This document shows positions 52,351 through 60,784 of a stretch of 64,000 nt of DNA, piece by piece. The notes under the pieces are model-generated. The model was not told the origin of the DNA. It did not search any database and saw nothing but the letters and a program-made list of their open reading frames with translations. The stretch is taken from positions 35,104 through 99,103 of the forward strand of contig NZ_JBDVFA010000061.1 of assembly GCF_039941195.1 (NCBI RefSeq), read 5' to 3'. Position numbers and translations under genes: made by a program. Within the stretch, counting starts at the first letter, position 1. The number at the start of each line of letters is the position of its first letter. This stretch comes from Aurantibacter_A sp039941195 (GTDB lineage Bacteria; Bacteroidota; Bacteroidia; Flavobacteriales; Flavobacteriaceae).

Positions 52351-52377
52351 AGCAGCATAAAAATTTATGCTGCTTTT
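52351..52377. terminator. terminator shared with the transaldolase gene
   Basis: AGCAGCATAAA (52351-52361), loop AA, TTTATGCTGCT (52364-52374), then TTT. Flanking A-run and T-run make it bidirectional. Confidence 0.85.
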
Positions 52378-52396
52378 AAATTGTTTTTAAAAACTC

Positions 52397-53050
52397 CTAG
52401 TTTCCTTTTTGATAATCTGCCAAGAATTTAGCAAGACCACTATCAGTAAGTGGGTGTCTCAATAAGCCTTCTATTGATGATAATGGACCAGTCATAACAT
52501 CAGCACCTAATTTAGCACAATCAATAACATGCATTGTATGTCTTACTGACGCAGCTAATATTTGAGTATCAAATCCATAATTATCATAAATATGGCGAAT
52601 TTCAGCAATAAGGTTTAAGCCATCGGTAGAAATATCATCTAAACGACCAATAAATGGAGAAACATACGTTGCGCCCGCTTTAGCAGCCAATAATGCTTGA
52701 CCAGGTGAGAAAACCAAAGTACAATTAGTACTTATACCTTTATCAGAGAAATATTTTAAAGCTTTTACACCATCTTTAATCATAGGTATTTTAACTACAA
52801 TCTGATCGTGTAATTCAGCTAATGCTTCACCTTCTTTCACCATTTCATTAAATTCTGTTGAAATAACTTCAGCAGAAACATCACCTTCAACAATATTACA
52901 GATATCAACATAATGTTTTAAAATATTATTTTTTCCTGTAATACCTTCTTTTGCCATTAAAGATGGATTAGTTGTGACCCCATCAAGAACACCTAGTTCT
53001 TGTGCTTCACGAATCTGGTCCAAATTGGCAGTATCTATAAAAAATTTCAT
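52397..53050 (-). CDS. transaldolase / fructose-6-phosphate aldolase family
   Basis: A 217-residue protein of the small TalC/FSA type. MKFFIDTANLDQIREAQELGVLDGVTTNPSL opens the barrel, VKIPMIKDGVKAL carries the Schiff-base Lys, and CTLVFSPGQALLAAKAGATYVSPFIGRLDD and ILAASVRHTMHVIDCAKLGADVMTGP complete the active site. Members act as transaldolase in the pentose phosphate pathway or as an aldolase; in this family Tyr versus Phe near the active site separates the two, and I cannot decide with confidence. It has a good promoter and shares a terminator with the upstream gene. Confidence 0.93.
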   Translation of the reverse strand: MKFFIDTANLDQIREAQELGVLDGVTTNPSLMAKEGITGKNNILKHYVDICNIVEGDVSAEVISTEFNEMVKEGEALAELHDQIVVKIPMIKDGVKALKYFSDKGISTNCTLVFSPGQALLAAKAGATYVSPFIGRLDDISTDGLNLIAEIRHIYDNYGFDTQILAASVRHTMHVIDCAKLGADVMTGPLSSIEGLLRHPLTDSGLAKFLADYQKGN

Positions 53051-53087
53051 TTATCTAGTTTTTAAGTTTTAAGTTACTCCTTTAACA

Positions 53088-53117
53088 CAAAGGTAGTTGC
53101 TAGTAACAAAGCTACAA
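53088..53117 (-). promoter_or_regulatory. transaldolase promoter
   Basis: On the minus strand the -33 TTG (53117-53115), 19 bases, then TACCTTTG (53095-53088). It overlaps the 3' end of the SDR gene and gives a leader of about 30 bases before ATG 53050. Confidence 0.65.
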
Positions 53118-53918
53118 TTTATAATGGTTCATCAATAATTTCTCGTAGAGTTTGTCAGACAGTATTTTTTTCAGAAACAACGAGAATTTTTGCATAAAAG
53201 CCCCTACTCTATAATGTACTTTAGGATTTTTTGTATTTAAAATCTTTAATACCGTTTTTGCTACCAGAATAGGGTCTTGGCCATCTGCCACGTGCTCATT
53301 CATCATCTCAAGACTTTCAGCATACTTCTTATAGGCTGAATTCGCTTTAATGGGCGCATGATATCGCCCACTTGCTATATTTGTTACAAAATCACCAGGA
53401 GCTAAACTAGAAACTTTTATATTAAATTCTTTGGCTTCCATACGTATCGTCTCTGTAACAATACTCAAAGCTCCTTTAGAGGCCGAATAAACCCCTCGGA
53501 ATGGCAATCCCATATACCCTGCTATAGAAGTTATATTTATGATGTAACCTCCACCCTGCTTTCGCATATGTGGCATTACTTCTTTTACCACATGTAAGGG
53601 TCCATTAAAATTGGTATCGAATGCACTTAAAATTTCAGAATGTGGTGTTTCTTCTATAGGCCCAGTAATACCAACTCCAGCATTGTTTATTAAAACATCA
53701 AGCTTACCTTCTTTTGCAATTATTTCATCAACGGCTTGCTTAATTGTTTCAACATTTCTAACATCCATTTCTAAAAGATCAAAAGCACTAAAATCTGGAT
53801 GTTTTGCAACATTTCTGGTGGTTCCATAAACATTGTATCCATTAGCTGCTAATAAAATGCAAATAGATTTACCGATACCCGAAGAACCGCCCGTAACAAG
53901 AACTACTTTCTGAGACAT
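53112..53918 (-). CDS. short-chain dehydrogenase/reductase
   Basis: A 268-residue classical SDR: TGGSSGIGKSI (about 8-18), NNAGVGITGPI (about 79-89), a catalytic Ser in INITSIAGYMG and YSASKGAL (YxxxK). The C-terminal LDKx-type region (MQKFSLFLKKILSDKLYEKLL) is basic and hydrophobic and may touch the membrane. The substrate is unknown. It lies downstream of the SRP RNA gene on the same strand. Confidence 0.88.
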   Translation of the reverse strand: MSQKVVLVTGGSSGIGKSICILLAANGYNVYGTTRNVAKHPDFSAFDLLEMDVRNVETIKQAVDEIIAKEGKLDVLINNAGVGITGPIEETPHSEILSAFDTNFNGPLHVVKEVMPHMRKQGGGYIINITSIAGYMGLPFRGVYSASKGALSIVTETIRMEAKEFNIKVSSLAPGDFVTNIASGRYHAPIKANSAYKKYAESLEMMNEHVADGQDPILVAKTVLKILNTKNPKVHYRVGAFMQKFSLFLKKILSDKLYEKLLMNHYKL

Positions 53919-53989
53919 AAGGCCTGCAAATTAATGATTTTGGTATTTTAATTCTAAATGAAGTACGAATATAAAATTATCGCATAAAA

Positions 53990-54089
53990 AAACGGCAAGC
54001 TACCTACATCGCACCGCTACAACCATATACCCTTGCTGCGTTCCCACCCTGGGGGATTCTACAGGAGCTGGTCGTGTAGGACTTGCCGA
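53990..54089 (-). ncRNA. ffs: signal recognition particle RNA (small bacterial type)
   Basis: On the minus strand the transcript begins near CGGCAAG (54088-54082) and its last stem CTTGCCG (53999-53993) closes the same helix, followed by a T-run (A-run 53986-53992). The conserved apical part, GGGTGGGAACGCAGCAAGGG (about 54052-54033), carries the GGAA-type tetraloop and the AGCAAGG asymmetric loop that bind Ffh. Length (about 100 bases) and fold fit 4.5S RNA. A consensus promoter sits just upstream. Exact ends are inferred. Confidence 0.87.
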
Positions 54090-54093
54090 ACTG

Positions 54094-54125
54094 CAAATAT
54101 ACAACGAACAAAAGGCATTATCCAA
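54094..54125 (-). promoter_or_regulatory. SRP RNA promoter
   Basis: On the minus strand TTG (54125-54123), 21 bases, then TATATTTG (54101-54094). The -7 element ends about 5 bases before the inferred first transcribed base (54088), as expected for a housekeeping promoter. Confidence 0.68.
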
Positions 54126-54396
54126 AAGAGAAATGCATTAATTATTTGCTAAATAATTAAATATAAGTTTTGCGAATGTTTACGTTAAAAGAATAACCGT
54201 ATAACTAGTTCAAAGACAAACAGCTAATTAAAAAATTGACTTTTAAACACTTTATCACTTTATCATGGTTACTACATTTACAATTTTACAACGCTCTGCT
54301 ATTTTCTAACACCTAACTCCGATTCATAAATTAGACTATTGAACCTTTGAATAGAATCGATTAACTTTACCATCTTAAATTCAATTATTTCTTATT
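54126..54396. other. AT-rich leader region of the glutaminyl cyclase gene
   Basis: About 270 bases with no open frame of credible composition and no strong terminator. One imperfect -7 element (TAACTTTA, about 54362-54369) lies before ATG 54397. Nothing else is seen. Confidence 0.5.
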
Positions 54397-55443
54397 ATGC
54401 CTAAATTATTAGTTTCTTTATTTGCTTCTATTCTTTTTATGGCCTGTGGCGACGGAGGTTCAAAAGCCGACTTATTTAAAATTGATTTGGAAGGCGGAAA
54501 AGATATTTTCCAAAAAAATCAATCTGTAGGTATCTCCATTATAAATAAGAAAGAGAAAGATATCAGTAAAGTGGTCTATTCCATAGATGGCAATGAACTT
54601 CCTATTTCAGGTAATAAAATCACTTTAAACACAACATTGTTAGGCAATAGAACTTTAACAGCTAACGTCACTTATGAGGATGGAACGGTAGACATTTCAC
54701 GAGACATCAAAATATTAGCTGAAAAAGTTCCTGAAGTATATAGCTACGAAATAATTAATACTTTTCCACATGATACAGGCGCCTACACACAAGGATTAGA
54801 ATTCCATAACGATACGCTATATGAAGGTACGGGGAAAAAAGGCCGTTCTTTTTTAAGAAAGTTCGATTTTAATACTGGGAAAGACTTTGCAAGAATTGAT
54901 CTCGATAAATCGTTTTTTGGTGAAGGAATTACCATAATGAATGATAAAATATATCAATTGACTTGGCAGGCAAAAACAGGCTTTATTTATGACCTGAATA
55001 AATTCGAAAGAATTGATAGTTTTCAATATGGCGAAAGCAACCAAGGATGGGGACTATGCAACGATGGTGAAAAAATATATAAAAGCGATGGAACAGAAAA
55101 AATTTGGTTTTTAAATCCAAATACATTGGTTGAAGAAGGTCATATAGAAATTGTAACCAACAAATCTATTTTCAACAAGGCAAATGAACTCGAATTTGTG
55201 GATGGTAAAATTTACGCTAATGTTTATCAACGCCCAAGTGTTATGATTATTGATGCAGAAAGCGGTGCTATTGAAGGTGTCATTAATTTTAGTGGATTAG
55301 ATAAAAAAGTGACTAAAGGAGATAATTGGAACCCAACAGATAATGTATTAAACGGCATTGCATTTCACCCTACCAGAAAGACTTTCTTTGTAACTGGTAA
55401 AGATTGGGACAAGCTTTTTGAGGTTACCATCTCAAAAAAATAA
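54397..55443 (+). CDS. glutaminyl-peptide cyclotransferase lipoprotein
   Basis: The protein has 348 residues and a lipobox ending at Cys17 (SILFMAC). A short N-terminal domain (about 25-110) precedes a five-bladed beta-propeller. Its marks are FPHDTGAYTQGLEFHNDTLYEGTG, FFGEGITIMNDKIYQLTWQAKTGFIYD, WGLCNDGEKIYKSDGTEKIWF, NELEFVDGKIYANVYQ and LNGIAFHPTRKTFFVTGKDW. These fit the plant/bacterial type glutaminyl cyclase (PF05096-like), which makes N-terminal pyroglutamate. Here it acts outside the cytoplasm. The thioesterase gene starts one base after its stop codon. Confidence 0.9.
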   Translation: MPKLLVSLFASILFMACGDGGSKADLFKIDLEGGKDIFQKNQSVGISIINKKEKDISKVVYSIDGNELPISGNKITLNTTLLGNRTLTANVTYEDGTVDISRDIKILAEKVPEVYSYEIINTFPHDTGAYTQGLEFHNDTLYEGTGKKGRSFLRKFDFNTGKDFARIDLDKSFFGEGITIMNDKIYQLTWQAKTGFIYDLNKFERIDSFQYGESNQGWGLCNDGEKIYKSDGTEKIWFLNPNTLVEEGHIEIVTNKSIFNKANELEFVDGKIYANVYQRPSVMIIDAESGAIEGVINFSGLDKKVTKGDNWNPTDNVLNGIAFHPTRKTFFVTGKDWDKLFEVTISKK

Positions 55444-55444
55444 A

Positions 55445-55846
55445 ATGAATTATTACGAAAAAACAATTGTTGTTGGGGAAGAAGATTTAGACGACCTCGA
55501 CCATGTAAACAATGTGCGTTATGTACAATGGATACAAGACATCTCAAAGGAACATTGGCAAGCTAGAGTAACTAAAGAAATTCTTGAATCGGTAGTATGG
55601 GTAGTAATGAACCATAATATCACCTATAAAAGCGCAGCCATGTTAAACGATACTATTTTAGTAAGAACACATATAGCAAAAAGCAGAGGCCCTATTTCTG
55701 TTCGTGTGGTTGAAATGTTCAATGCTAAAACAAATTCGCTTTTAGTTCGTTCAAGTACTGAGTGGTGTTTACTAAATGCTAAAACGTTTAAACCCACTAG
55801 AATTTCTGAAAATATAAAAGAGATTTTTTCAAATGAAACGCGCTAA
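55445..55846 (+). CDS. 4HBT-type acyl-CoA thioesterase
   Basis: A 133-residue hotdog protein from ATG 55445. LDDLDHVNNVRYVQWIQDI is the 4-hydroxybenzoyl-CoA thioesterase motif with the catalytic Asp (DHVNN). VWVVMNHNITYKSAAMLND and SSTEWCLLNAKTFKPTRI are the following strands. An in-frame start at 55418 would overlap the cyclase gene and is rejected. The two genes are coupled by TAAAATG spacing. The acyl substrate is unknown. Confidence 0.85.
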   Translation: MNYYEKTIVVGEEDLDDLDHVNNVRYVQWIQDISKEHWQARVTKEILESVVWVVMNHNITYKSAAMLNDTILVRTHIAKSRGPISVRVVEMFNAKTNSLLVRSSTEWCLLNAKTFKPTRISENIKEIFSNETR

Positions 55847-55872
55847 ACGTTCCATTGATTATGTGCTAAAAA

Positions 55873-57411
55873 ATGCGACCATACCTCTACTCCATTCTGA
55901 TTTTTGTTTTGCTTGCTTCTGGCATGGCATGTCGCAAAAATTTTGAATATGCACCAAGTGCAGGAAATTTAGAGTTTTCAAAAGACACCGTATATCTCGA
56001 TACTATTTTCAGCAATATAGGTAGTAGCACCTATAGTTTAAAAGTATATAATCCCACTCGAGATGATGTAGAAATTCCATCAATCCGATTACAAAACGGT
56101 ACTCAAAGTGGATACCGTCTCAATGTAGATGGTGTACCGGGAAAAGAATTTCAAAACATTCCAATATTAGCGCAAGACAGTATGTTTATTTTTATCGAAA
56201 CAACTTTTCATGTTTCGCCACATACGGTTAATGAATTACTGTATACAGACAAATTACTTTTTGATGTTGATACAGATGAACAATCGGTTGAATTAGTAAC
56301 CCTTGTAAAAGATGCTGTTTTTTTATTTCCAAATAAAGATTCTGAAGGAAAAATAGAAACTATTTCAATTGGTAACGATTCCGAAGGAAATAGTATTAAG
56401 GTAGATGGTTTTTCATTACAAGACAATCAATTGCATTTTACCAATGAAAAGCCTTACGTAATTTATGGTTATGCTGCTGTTTCCAATGAAAAAACTTTAC
56501 TTATAGATGCCGGTGCCAGAGTTCATTTTCATAAGGACTCTGGAATTTATATAGATGCCGGAGCCAAATTAATGATAAACGGAAGTCTTAGCAGTGATTC
56601 AAAACTTTTAGAGAACGAAGTAATTTTTGAAGGCGACCGATTAGAACCGCAATTCGAATCAATTTCTGGACAATGGGGAGCACTATTAATAACCAACGGA
56701 AGTACAGGTAATACCATTAATTATTTAACCATAAAAAATGCTACAGTTGGCTTAAAAATTCAAGATGAATTAAACAATAATAGTACATCGGAAAACACAA
56801 ACTTAGAAATTAAAAATTCTCAAATTTATAATAGTGAAAACATAAACCTTTGGGCACAATCTGCTAGTATTCTTGCCGAAAATTTAGTGTTGGGCGCTGC
56901 TGGTAGTCAATCGCTATATTGCAATATGGGTGGAGCCTATAATTTTTCGCACTGTACTATTGCCAACTATTGGATTAAAGATTTTAGATTAAGTACTGCG
57001 CTACAAATTGATAATTTTTCTAATGATAAAAGCTACGATTTGTTTAATGCTGATTTTACAAATTGCATAATTTACGGTGCGCAATCAAGAGAAATTTCTT
57101 TAGTTTCAAATGAAACAAACACCTTCAATTTTTCCTTTACCAATTGTCTAATTCGTTATGCAGATAATGCTGTATCGACAGACAGTTTTGTTCTTGATTT
57201 CGATAATGAAAATCATTTTAAAAATAATATAATTAATCAACCACCAGAATTTTTTGATTCTTTTGGAGGAGATTATCGAATAAACGAATTATCTTCAGCA
57301 AACGGAACAGCTAATTTGGAAACAGCACTAGAAATCCCCCTAGACATCCGAGGGGTTAATAGAAATGTTAATCCAGATATTGGTGCTTTCGAATCTACCC
57401 TACAAGAATAA
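55873..57411 (+). CDS. beta-helix-like lipoprotein of unknown function
   Basis: A 512-residue protein with a lipobox ending at Cys20 (LASGMAC). The first third (about 30-170) is beta-rich (DTVYLDTIFSNIGSSTYSLKVYNPT). From about residue 195 a run of short Asn- and Ser-rich strands (INGSLSSDSKLLENEVIFEGD, NYLTIKNATVGLKIQDE, IKNSQIYNSENINLWAQSA, NFSFTNCLIRYADN) resembles a right-handed parallel beta-helix. A LDIRGVNRNVNPDIGAFES end is common in secreted Bacteroidota proteins. It may hold or cut a polysaccharide, but no catalytic motif is seen. It starts 26 bases after the thioesterase. Confidence 0.75.
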   Translation: MRPYLYSILIFVLLASGMACRKNFEYAPSAGNLEFSKDTVYLDTIFSNIGSSTYSLKVYNPTRDDVEIPSIRLQNGTQSGYRLNVDGVPGKEFQNIPILAQDSMFIFIETTFHVSPHTVNELLYTDKLLFDVDTDEQSVELVTLVKDAVFLFPNKDSEGKIETISIGNDSEGNSIKVDGFSLQDNQLHFTNEKPYVIYGYAAVSNEKTLLIDAGARVHFHKDSGIYIDAGAKLMINGSLSSDSKLLENEVIFEGDRLEPQFESISGQWGALLITNGSTGNTINYLTIKNATVGLKIQDELNNNSTSENTNLEIKNSQIYNSENINLWAQSASILAENLVLGAAGSQSLYCNMGGAYNFSHCTIANYWIKDFRLSTALQIDNFSNDKSYDLFNADFTNCIIYGAQSREISLVSNETNTFNFSFTNCLIRYADNAVSTDSFVLDFDNENHFKNNIINQPPEFFDSFGGDYRINELSSANGTANLETALEIPLDIRGVNRNVNPDIGAFESTLQE

Positions 57412-57525
57412 TTACATATATTCATTTTTTGAAAGAAAATTCTTTCAAATTAGTTCATTTTCAGTAAATTGCGAATGTAAACCCTAAAATTTATACGGGA
57501 AATCTACAAGCAACATATTAGTTCT

Positions 57526-58287
57526 ATGGCTAATTTGCATGTAGATAAAAAGTCAATGGAATATTCGTATGCTATAATAGATTCCGACGCTACTTCTAAC
57601 TTGCAATTACAGCACTATTTAGAAGAGTATGGTGACTTCTGCCTTGTATCACACTCAAAAAATTCTAATGAGGGCATCGACAATATTCTTAAGTTTTCTC
57701 CAGATGTAGTTTTTATCAATTTAAATGATAAGGCTCAAGAGCATTTTCAAATGGTTACAGAGCTATATCAATACATAAAAGAGCTACCGGTTTTTATAGG
57801 CATCTCCACTTCTAAAGCGCATGCATATGACGCAATTAAGAACAACTTTTTCGACTATTGGTTATTACCTTATAATGAATTCAATATTCGTAAGTCTATT
57901 TTAAAACTTAAAAAGTTGATGCCAAAAGAAAAAGATTTGGAGACTTTATGTTTAAAATCGTACCGCGATTATCATTATGTTTCTACTAAGGACATTCTTT
58001 ACCTACAAGCAGATAATAATGCAACCGATTTTATTATGAAAGACGGTTCTGTAATTAGTGCATATAAAACTTTAAAGACCTACCAACAACAATTACCAAA
58101 AAACTTCGTTCGTATACATCAGAGCTACATATTAAATACCAATTATGTATCTCGTATTAATTATGGGAAATCCATATGTGCTTTAAAGCTCAGTAAAGTA
58201 CAGTTACCGTTTTCAAAATCGTATCGCGAAAACGTTGACCATTTAAAAAATATTCTTTCAAAAACTACAATTCACTCGGTTAATTAA
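57526..58287 (+). CDS. LytTR protein with degenerate receiver domain
   Basis: A 253-residue protein. The N-terminal receiver (about 12-125) lacks the usual residues: the phosphoacceptor position is Asn65 (VVFINLND), the switch Lys is Leu114 (DYWLLPYNE), and the acidic pair is reduced to IIDSD. A LytTR DNA-binding domain (about 150-253) is intact (YRDYHYVSTKDILYLQADNNATDF, PKNFVRIHQSYILNTNYVSRINYGK). It should bind DNA but not be switched by Asp phosphorylation. ATG 57526 is chosen; an in-frame ATG at 57556 would drop 10 residues. A 53-residue lipoprotein gene and a kinase gene follow. Confidence 0.87.
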   Translation: MANLHVDKKSMEYSYAIIDSDATSNLQLQHYLEEYGDFCLVSHSKNSNEGIDNILKFSPDVVFINLNDKAQEHFQMVTELYQYIKELPVFIGISTSKAHAYDAIKNNFFDYWLLPYNEFNIRKSILKLKKLMPKEKDLETLCLKSYRDYHYVSTKDILYLQADNNATDFIMKDGSVISAYKTLKTYQQQLPKNFVRIHQSYILNTNYVSRINYGKSICALKLSKVQLPFSKSYRENVDHLKNILSKTTIHSVN

Positions 58288-58427
58288 TCGAATACTCATA
58301 AAATTCATTCACTTACTCACAAAACTGTTCTATTTACTAGTAGAATTTTTCAATCTCCATTGTAAACTAGCAATCATGGTAGTTTAGTCGTGTACTAAAA
58401 ATCCAATAACAATTAAATAAAAGAACC

Positions 58428-58589
58428 ATGAAAAAAGTAGCAAGTATTATAGCAGTAGTAGTAATGACAATGGGCATGTTTTCATGCGATAACGATACCG
58501 CAGAAAATGATGATATCTACAATTCAATAAATGCAGCTGAGAATGATGACAATGGCCATAGTAGTTCTGGTGGCAGTGGTGGTGAATAA
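58428..58589 (+). CDS. 53-residue lipoprotein, candidate signal or surface peptide
   Basis: ATG 58428 opens a 53-codon frame ending TAA 58587-58589. Residues 1-19 form a signal sequence (MKKVASIIAVVVMTMGMFS) that ends at Cys20. The mature 34 residues are acidic and then Gly/Ser-rich (DNDTAENDDIYNSINA; SSSGGSGGE) and contain no hydrophobic stretch. The gene lies alone between the LytTR gene and a histidine kinase gene and has its own terminator, so it is expressed separately and abundantly. No family is recognised. Confidence 0.65.
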   Translation: MKKVASIIAVVVMTMGMFSCDNDTAENDDIYNSINAAENDDNGHSSSGGSGGE

Positions 58590-58610
58590 TAGCAAAAAAT
58601 AGTTTACATA

Positions 58611-58647
58611 AAAAAAGCCTTGAATATTACTTTTAAGGCTTTTTTTA
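58611..58647 (+). terminator. intrinsic terminator after the 53-residue lipoprotein
   Basis: AAAAAAGCCTT (58611-58621), 13-base loop, AAGGCTTTTTT (58635-58645), then more T. The strong T-run ends just before the kinase ATG at 58661. Confidence 0.83.
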
Positions 58648-58660
58648 TATCTTGTAATTA

Positions 58661-60760
58661 ATGAACAATCACCTTGCATCCTCCTTTAACACATTGCGAA
58701 TATTTATCGCAACGTTTGTTGTTGCCCTAATCATCACTTCTTGCAATAATGCTAAAAAGAATAAAGAGGAGTTTGCTACTACAAACGAAAAGGATAGTAT
58801 TCTTGATTATATTAATTTGGGTTCAAACAAAGCTTTGTCTATATCTGATAGATTACTCCTTTTAAATAAAGCATTTAAATTAACACAACAAATTAAGCAA
58901 GACACTATACGTATAAAACGCTTGACAAAGCTGCAATGGCTATACTCACAATTGAACGACTCCACCAATTTTAGAGTTTCCAACAAACAAGCACGTAATT
59001 TAGCCTTAAAACTTGAAGACACGTATCGGCTTAGTCTTAACTTTTGGGATCTTGGTGTATATTTAGAAAAGGCTGATGTGCAAGACAGCGCCTATTATTA
59101 TTTGTCTAAAGCGCAAAAATATTTCATACAATTGAATGAAACCAAACGTGCAGGTTATATTACCTATGATATGGCACGAATACAATCAGAAATTAAAGAT
59201 TATTCTGGTAGTGAAATTAATACTATAAAAGCGATAGAGTTATTAAAACCTTTTGATGAAAATATGATGCTATTTCGATGCTATAATTTACTAGGTATAG
59301 TATCAAAAGATTTAGGAGAATATAAACAATCATATCAATACTATAACGAAGCAGAAGGCTATGTAAGAAAATTAGATTCCCGAGAGTTTCTCGAACTTCA
59401 GCTTGTCAATAATATTGGAGTAACTAATTTAAAAAGTGGTGCCATTGATAATGCTAAAAATCAATTTAAAAAAATAATAAATTTCGATAGTGTAAATAAT
59501 AAATGGCCCGATACTTATGCTAGAGCTTTAAATAATTATGCTACTGCTAAGTATAAAAATAATGAAGACGATAATATAGTAAGCATAATAGAAGAAGCGA
59601 TAAAAATAAGAGATAGCTTAGAAGATGAATCTGCATTGGCTGGCAGTTATATTAATTTAGCAGAATATTACTTGTTTAATAAAGATTCGATTAAAGCCCT
59701 AGTGCCACTTTTAAAAGCTAAACAAAATGCTGAAAAAAGCAGCAATAATGAAAGGCTTTTACAATCATTAGGGTTACTTGCACAAATTGATAAAAATAAT
59801 GCGGCTAGCTATAGTAAGCGCTACATAAATCTTAATGACAGTCTTGCGCATGCCGAGAGAACTTTACGTAATAAATTTGCACGCATTCGTTTTGAGACCG
59901 ACGAAGTTGTAGCTGAAAATATAATACTTGCCAGCGAAAAGGAATTATGGGCGGGAATTACAGTATCCGTAATGTTATTATTTGCGGCATCATTTGTAAT
60001 CATAAGTCAACGTATAAAAAACCAAAAACTAAAGTTTATACAAGCTCAGCAAAAAAGCGATGAAAAGATATTTAGTTTAATGCTATCTGAAAAACAAAAA
60101 CTTGAAGAAGGCAAAAAAATAGAACAAAAAAGAATATCTGAAGAATTACATGATGGTATTTTAGGTAAAATGTTAGGTGCTCGAATGGTTCTAACCGGAC
60201 TTAATAAAAAAGTAGATACGGATGCTATAACCGTTAGAGCAGATGCTATTTCTGCTTTAAAAGATGTAGAAAGTGAAGTGCGATTAATATCGCACGAACT
60301 TAGCCATGCTGCATATAAAGACATGCATAATTTTATTCGCTCCATTTCCGATTTATTAGAAAACACTGGAACTACCGCAAATATTTCGCACACTTTTAAT
60401 TATGATAATGAATTTACATGGGATAATTTAAGTGGTGACATAAAGATTAATTTATACCGCATTATTCAAGAAAGTGTACAAAATGCAATTAAACATGCCC
60501 AGTGTAAAACGATAAATTTAGATTTCTCCGTCGAAAATGAAAGCCTACAAGTAATAATTTCTGATGATGGTGTTGGTTTCGATTTAACAAAAACCAAAAG
60601 AAATGGAATTGGTATGTTAAATCTGAAGTCCAGAGTAAATAGACTGAATGGGGAATGGACTATTGATAGCAAATTAGGAGAAGGTACTTCTGTGAGATTA
60701 TTGATTCCGATTACTTACTTTTCAAAAGAAAAGCATAATTTTGATACACTAGCCAATTAA
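58661..60760 (+). CDS. TPR sensor histidine kinase with lipobox-like N-terminus (HisKA_3)
   Basis: A 699-residue protein. A hydrophobic N-terminus with TFVVALIITSCNN (Cys near 28) suggests lipid anchoring or a cleaved signal. TPR-like repeats follow (about 60-400, SAYYYLSKAQKYFIQL, QSYQYYNEAEGYVRKL). A transmembrane helix lies at about 430-450 (LWAGITVSVMLLFAASFVIIS). The phosphoacceptor helix is RISEELHDGILGKMLGARMVL (His497), and the HATPase domain has LYRIIQESVQNAIKHA, DDGVGFDL and GIGMLNLKSRV. This is the NarX-like group that phosphorylates LuxR-type regulators, and such a regulator starts 24 bases downstream. Confidence 0.9.
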   Translation: MNNHLASSFNTLRIFIATFVVALIITSCNNAKKNKEEFATTNEKDSILDYINLGSNKALSISDRLLLLNKAFKLTQQIKQDTIRIKRLTKLQWLYSQLNDSTNFRVSNKQARNLALKLEDTYRLSLNFWDLGVYLEKADVQDSAYYYLSKAQKYFIQLNETKRAGYITYDMARIQSEIKDYSGSEINTIKAIELLKPFDENMMLFRCYNLLGIVSKDLGEYKQSYQYYNEAEGYVRKLDSREFLELQLVNNIGVTNLKSGAIDNAKNQFKKIINFDSVNNKWPDTYARALNNYATAKYKNNEDDNIVSIIEEAIKIRDSLEDESALAGSYINLAEYYLFNKDSIKALVPLLKAKQNAEKSSNNERLLQSLGLLAQIDKNNAASYSKRYINLNDSLAHAERTLRNKFARIRFETDEVVAENIILASEKELWAGITVSVMLLFAASFVIISQRIKNQKLKFIQAQQKSDEKIFSLMLSEKQKLEEGKKIEQKRISEELHDGILGKMLGARMVLTGLNKKVDTDAITVRADAISALKDVESEVRLISHELSHAAYKDMHNFIRSISDLLENTGTTANISHTFNYDNEFTWDNLSGDIKINLYRIIQESVQNAIKHAQCKTINLDFSVENESLQVIISDDGVGFDLTKTKRNGIGMLNLKSRVNRLNGEWTIDSKLGEGTSVRLLIPITYFSKEKHNFDTLAN

Positions 60761-60784
60761 TCACAGATTAAGACCCCAAAGTCA

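Noticed and set aside
53986..54091. The structured region at 54 kb as a tRNA
   Set aside because: The closing stem, apical GGAA loop and length fit SRP RNA; there is no anticodon or T-arm pattern.
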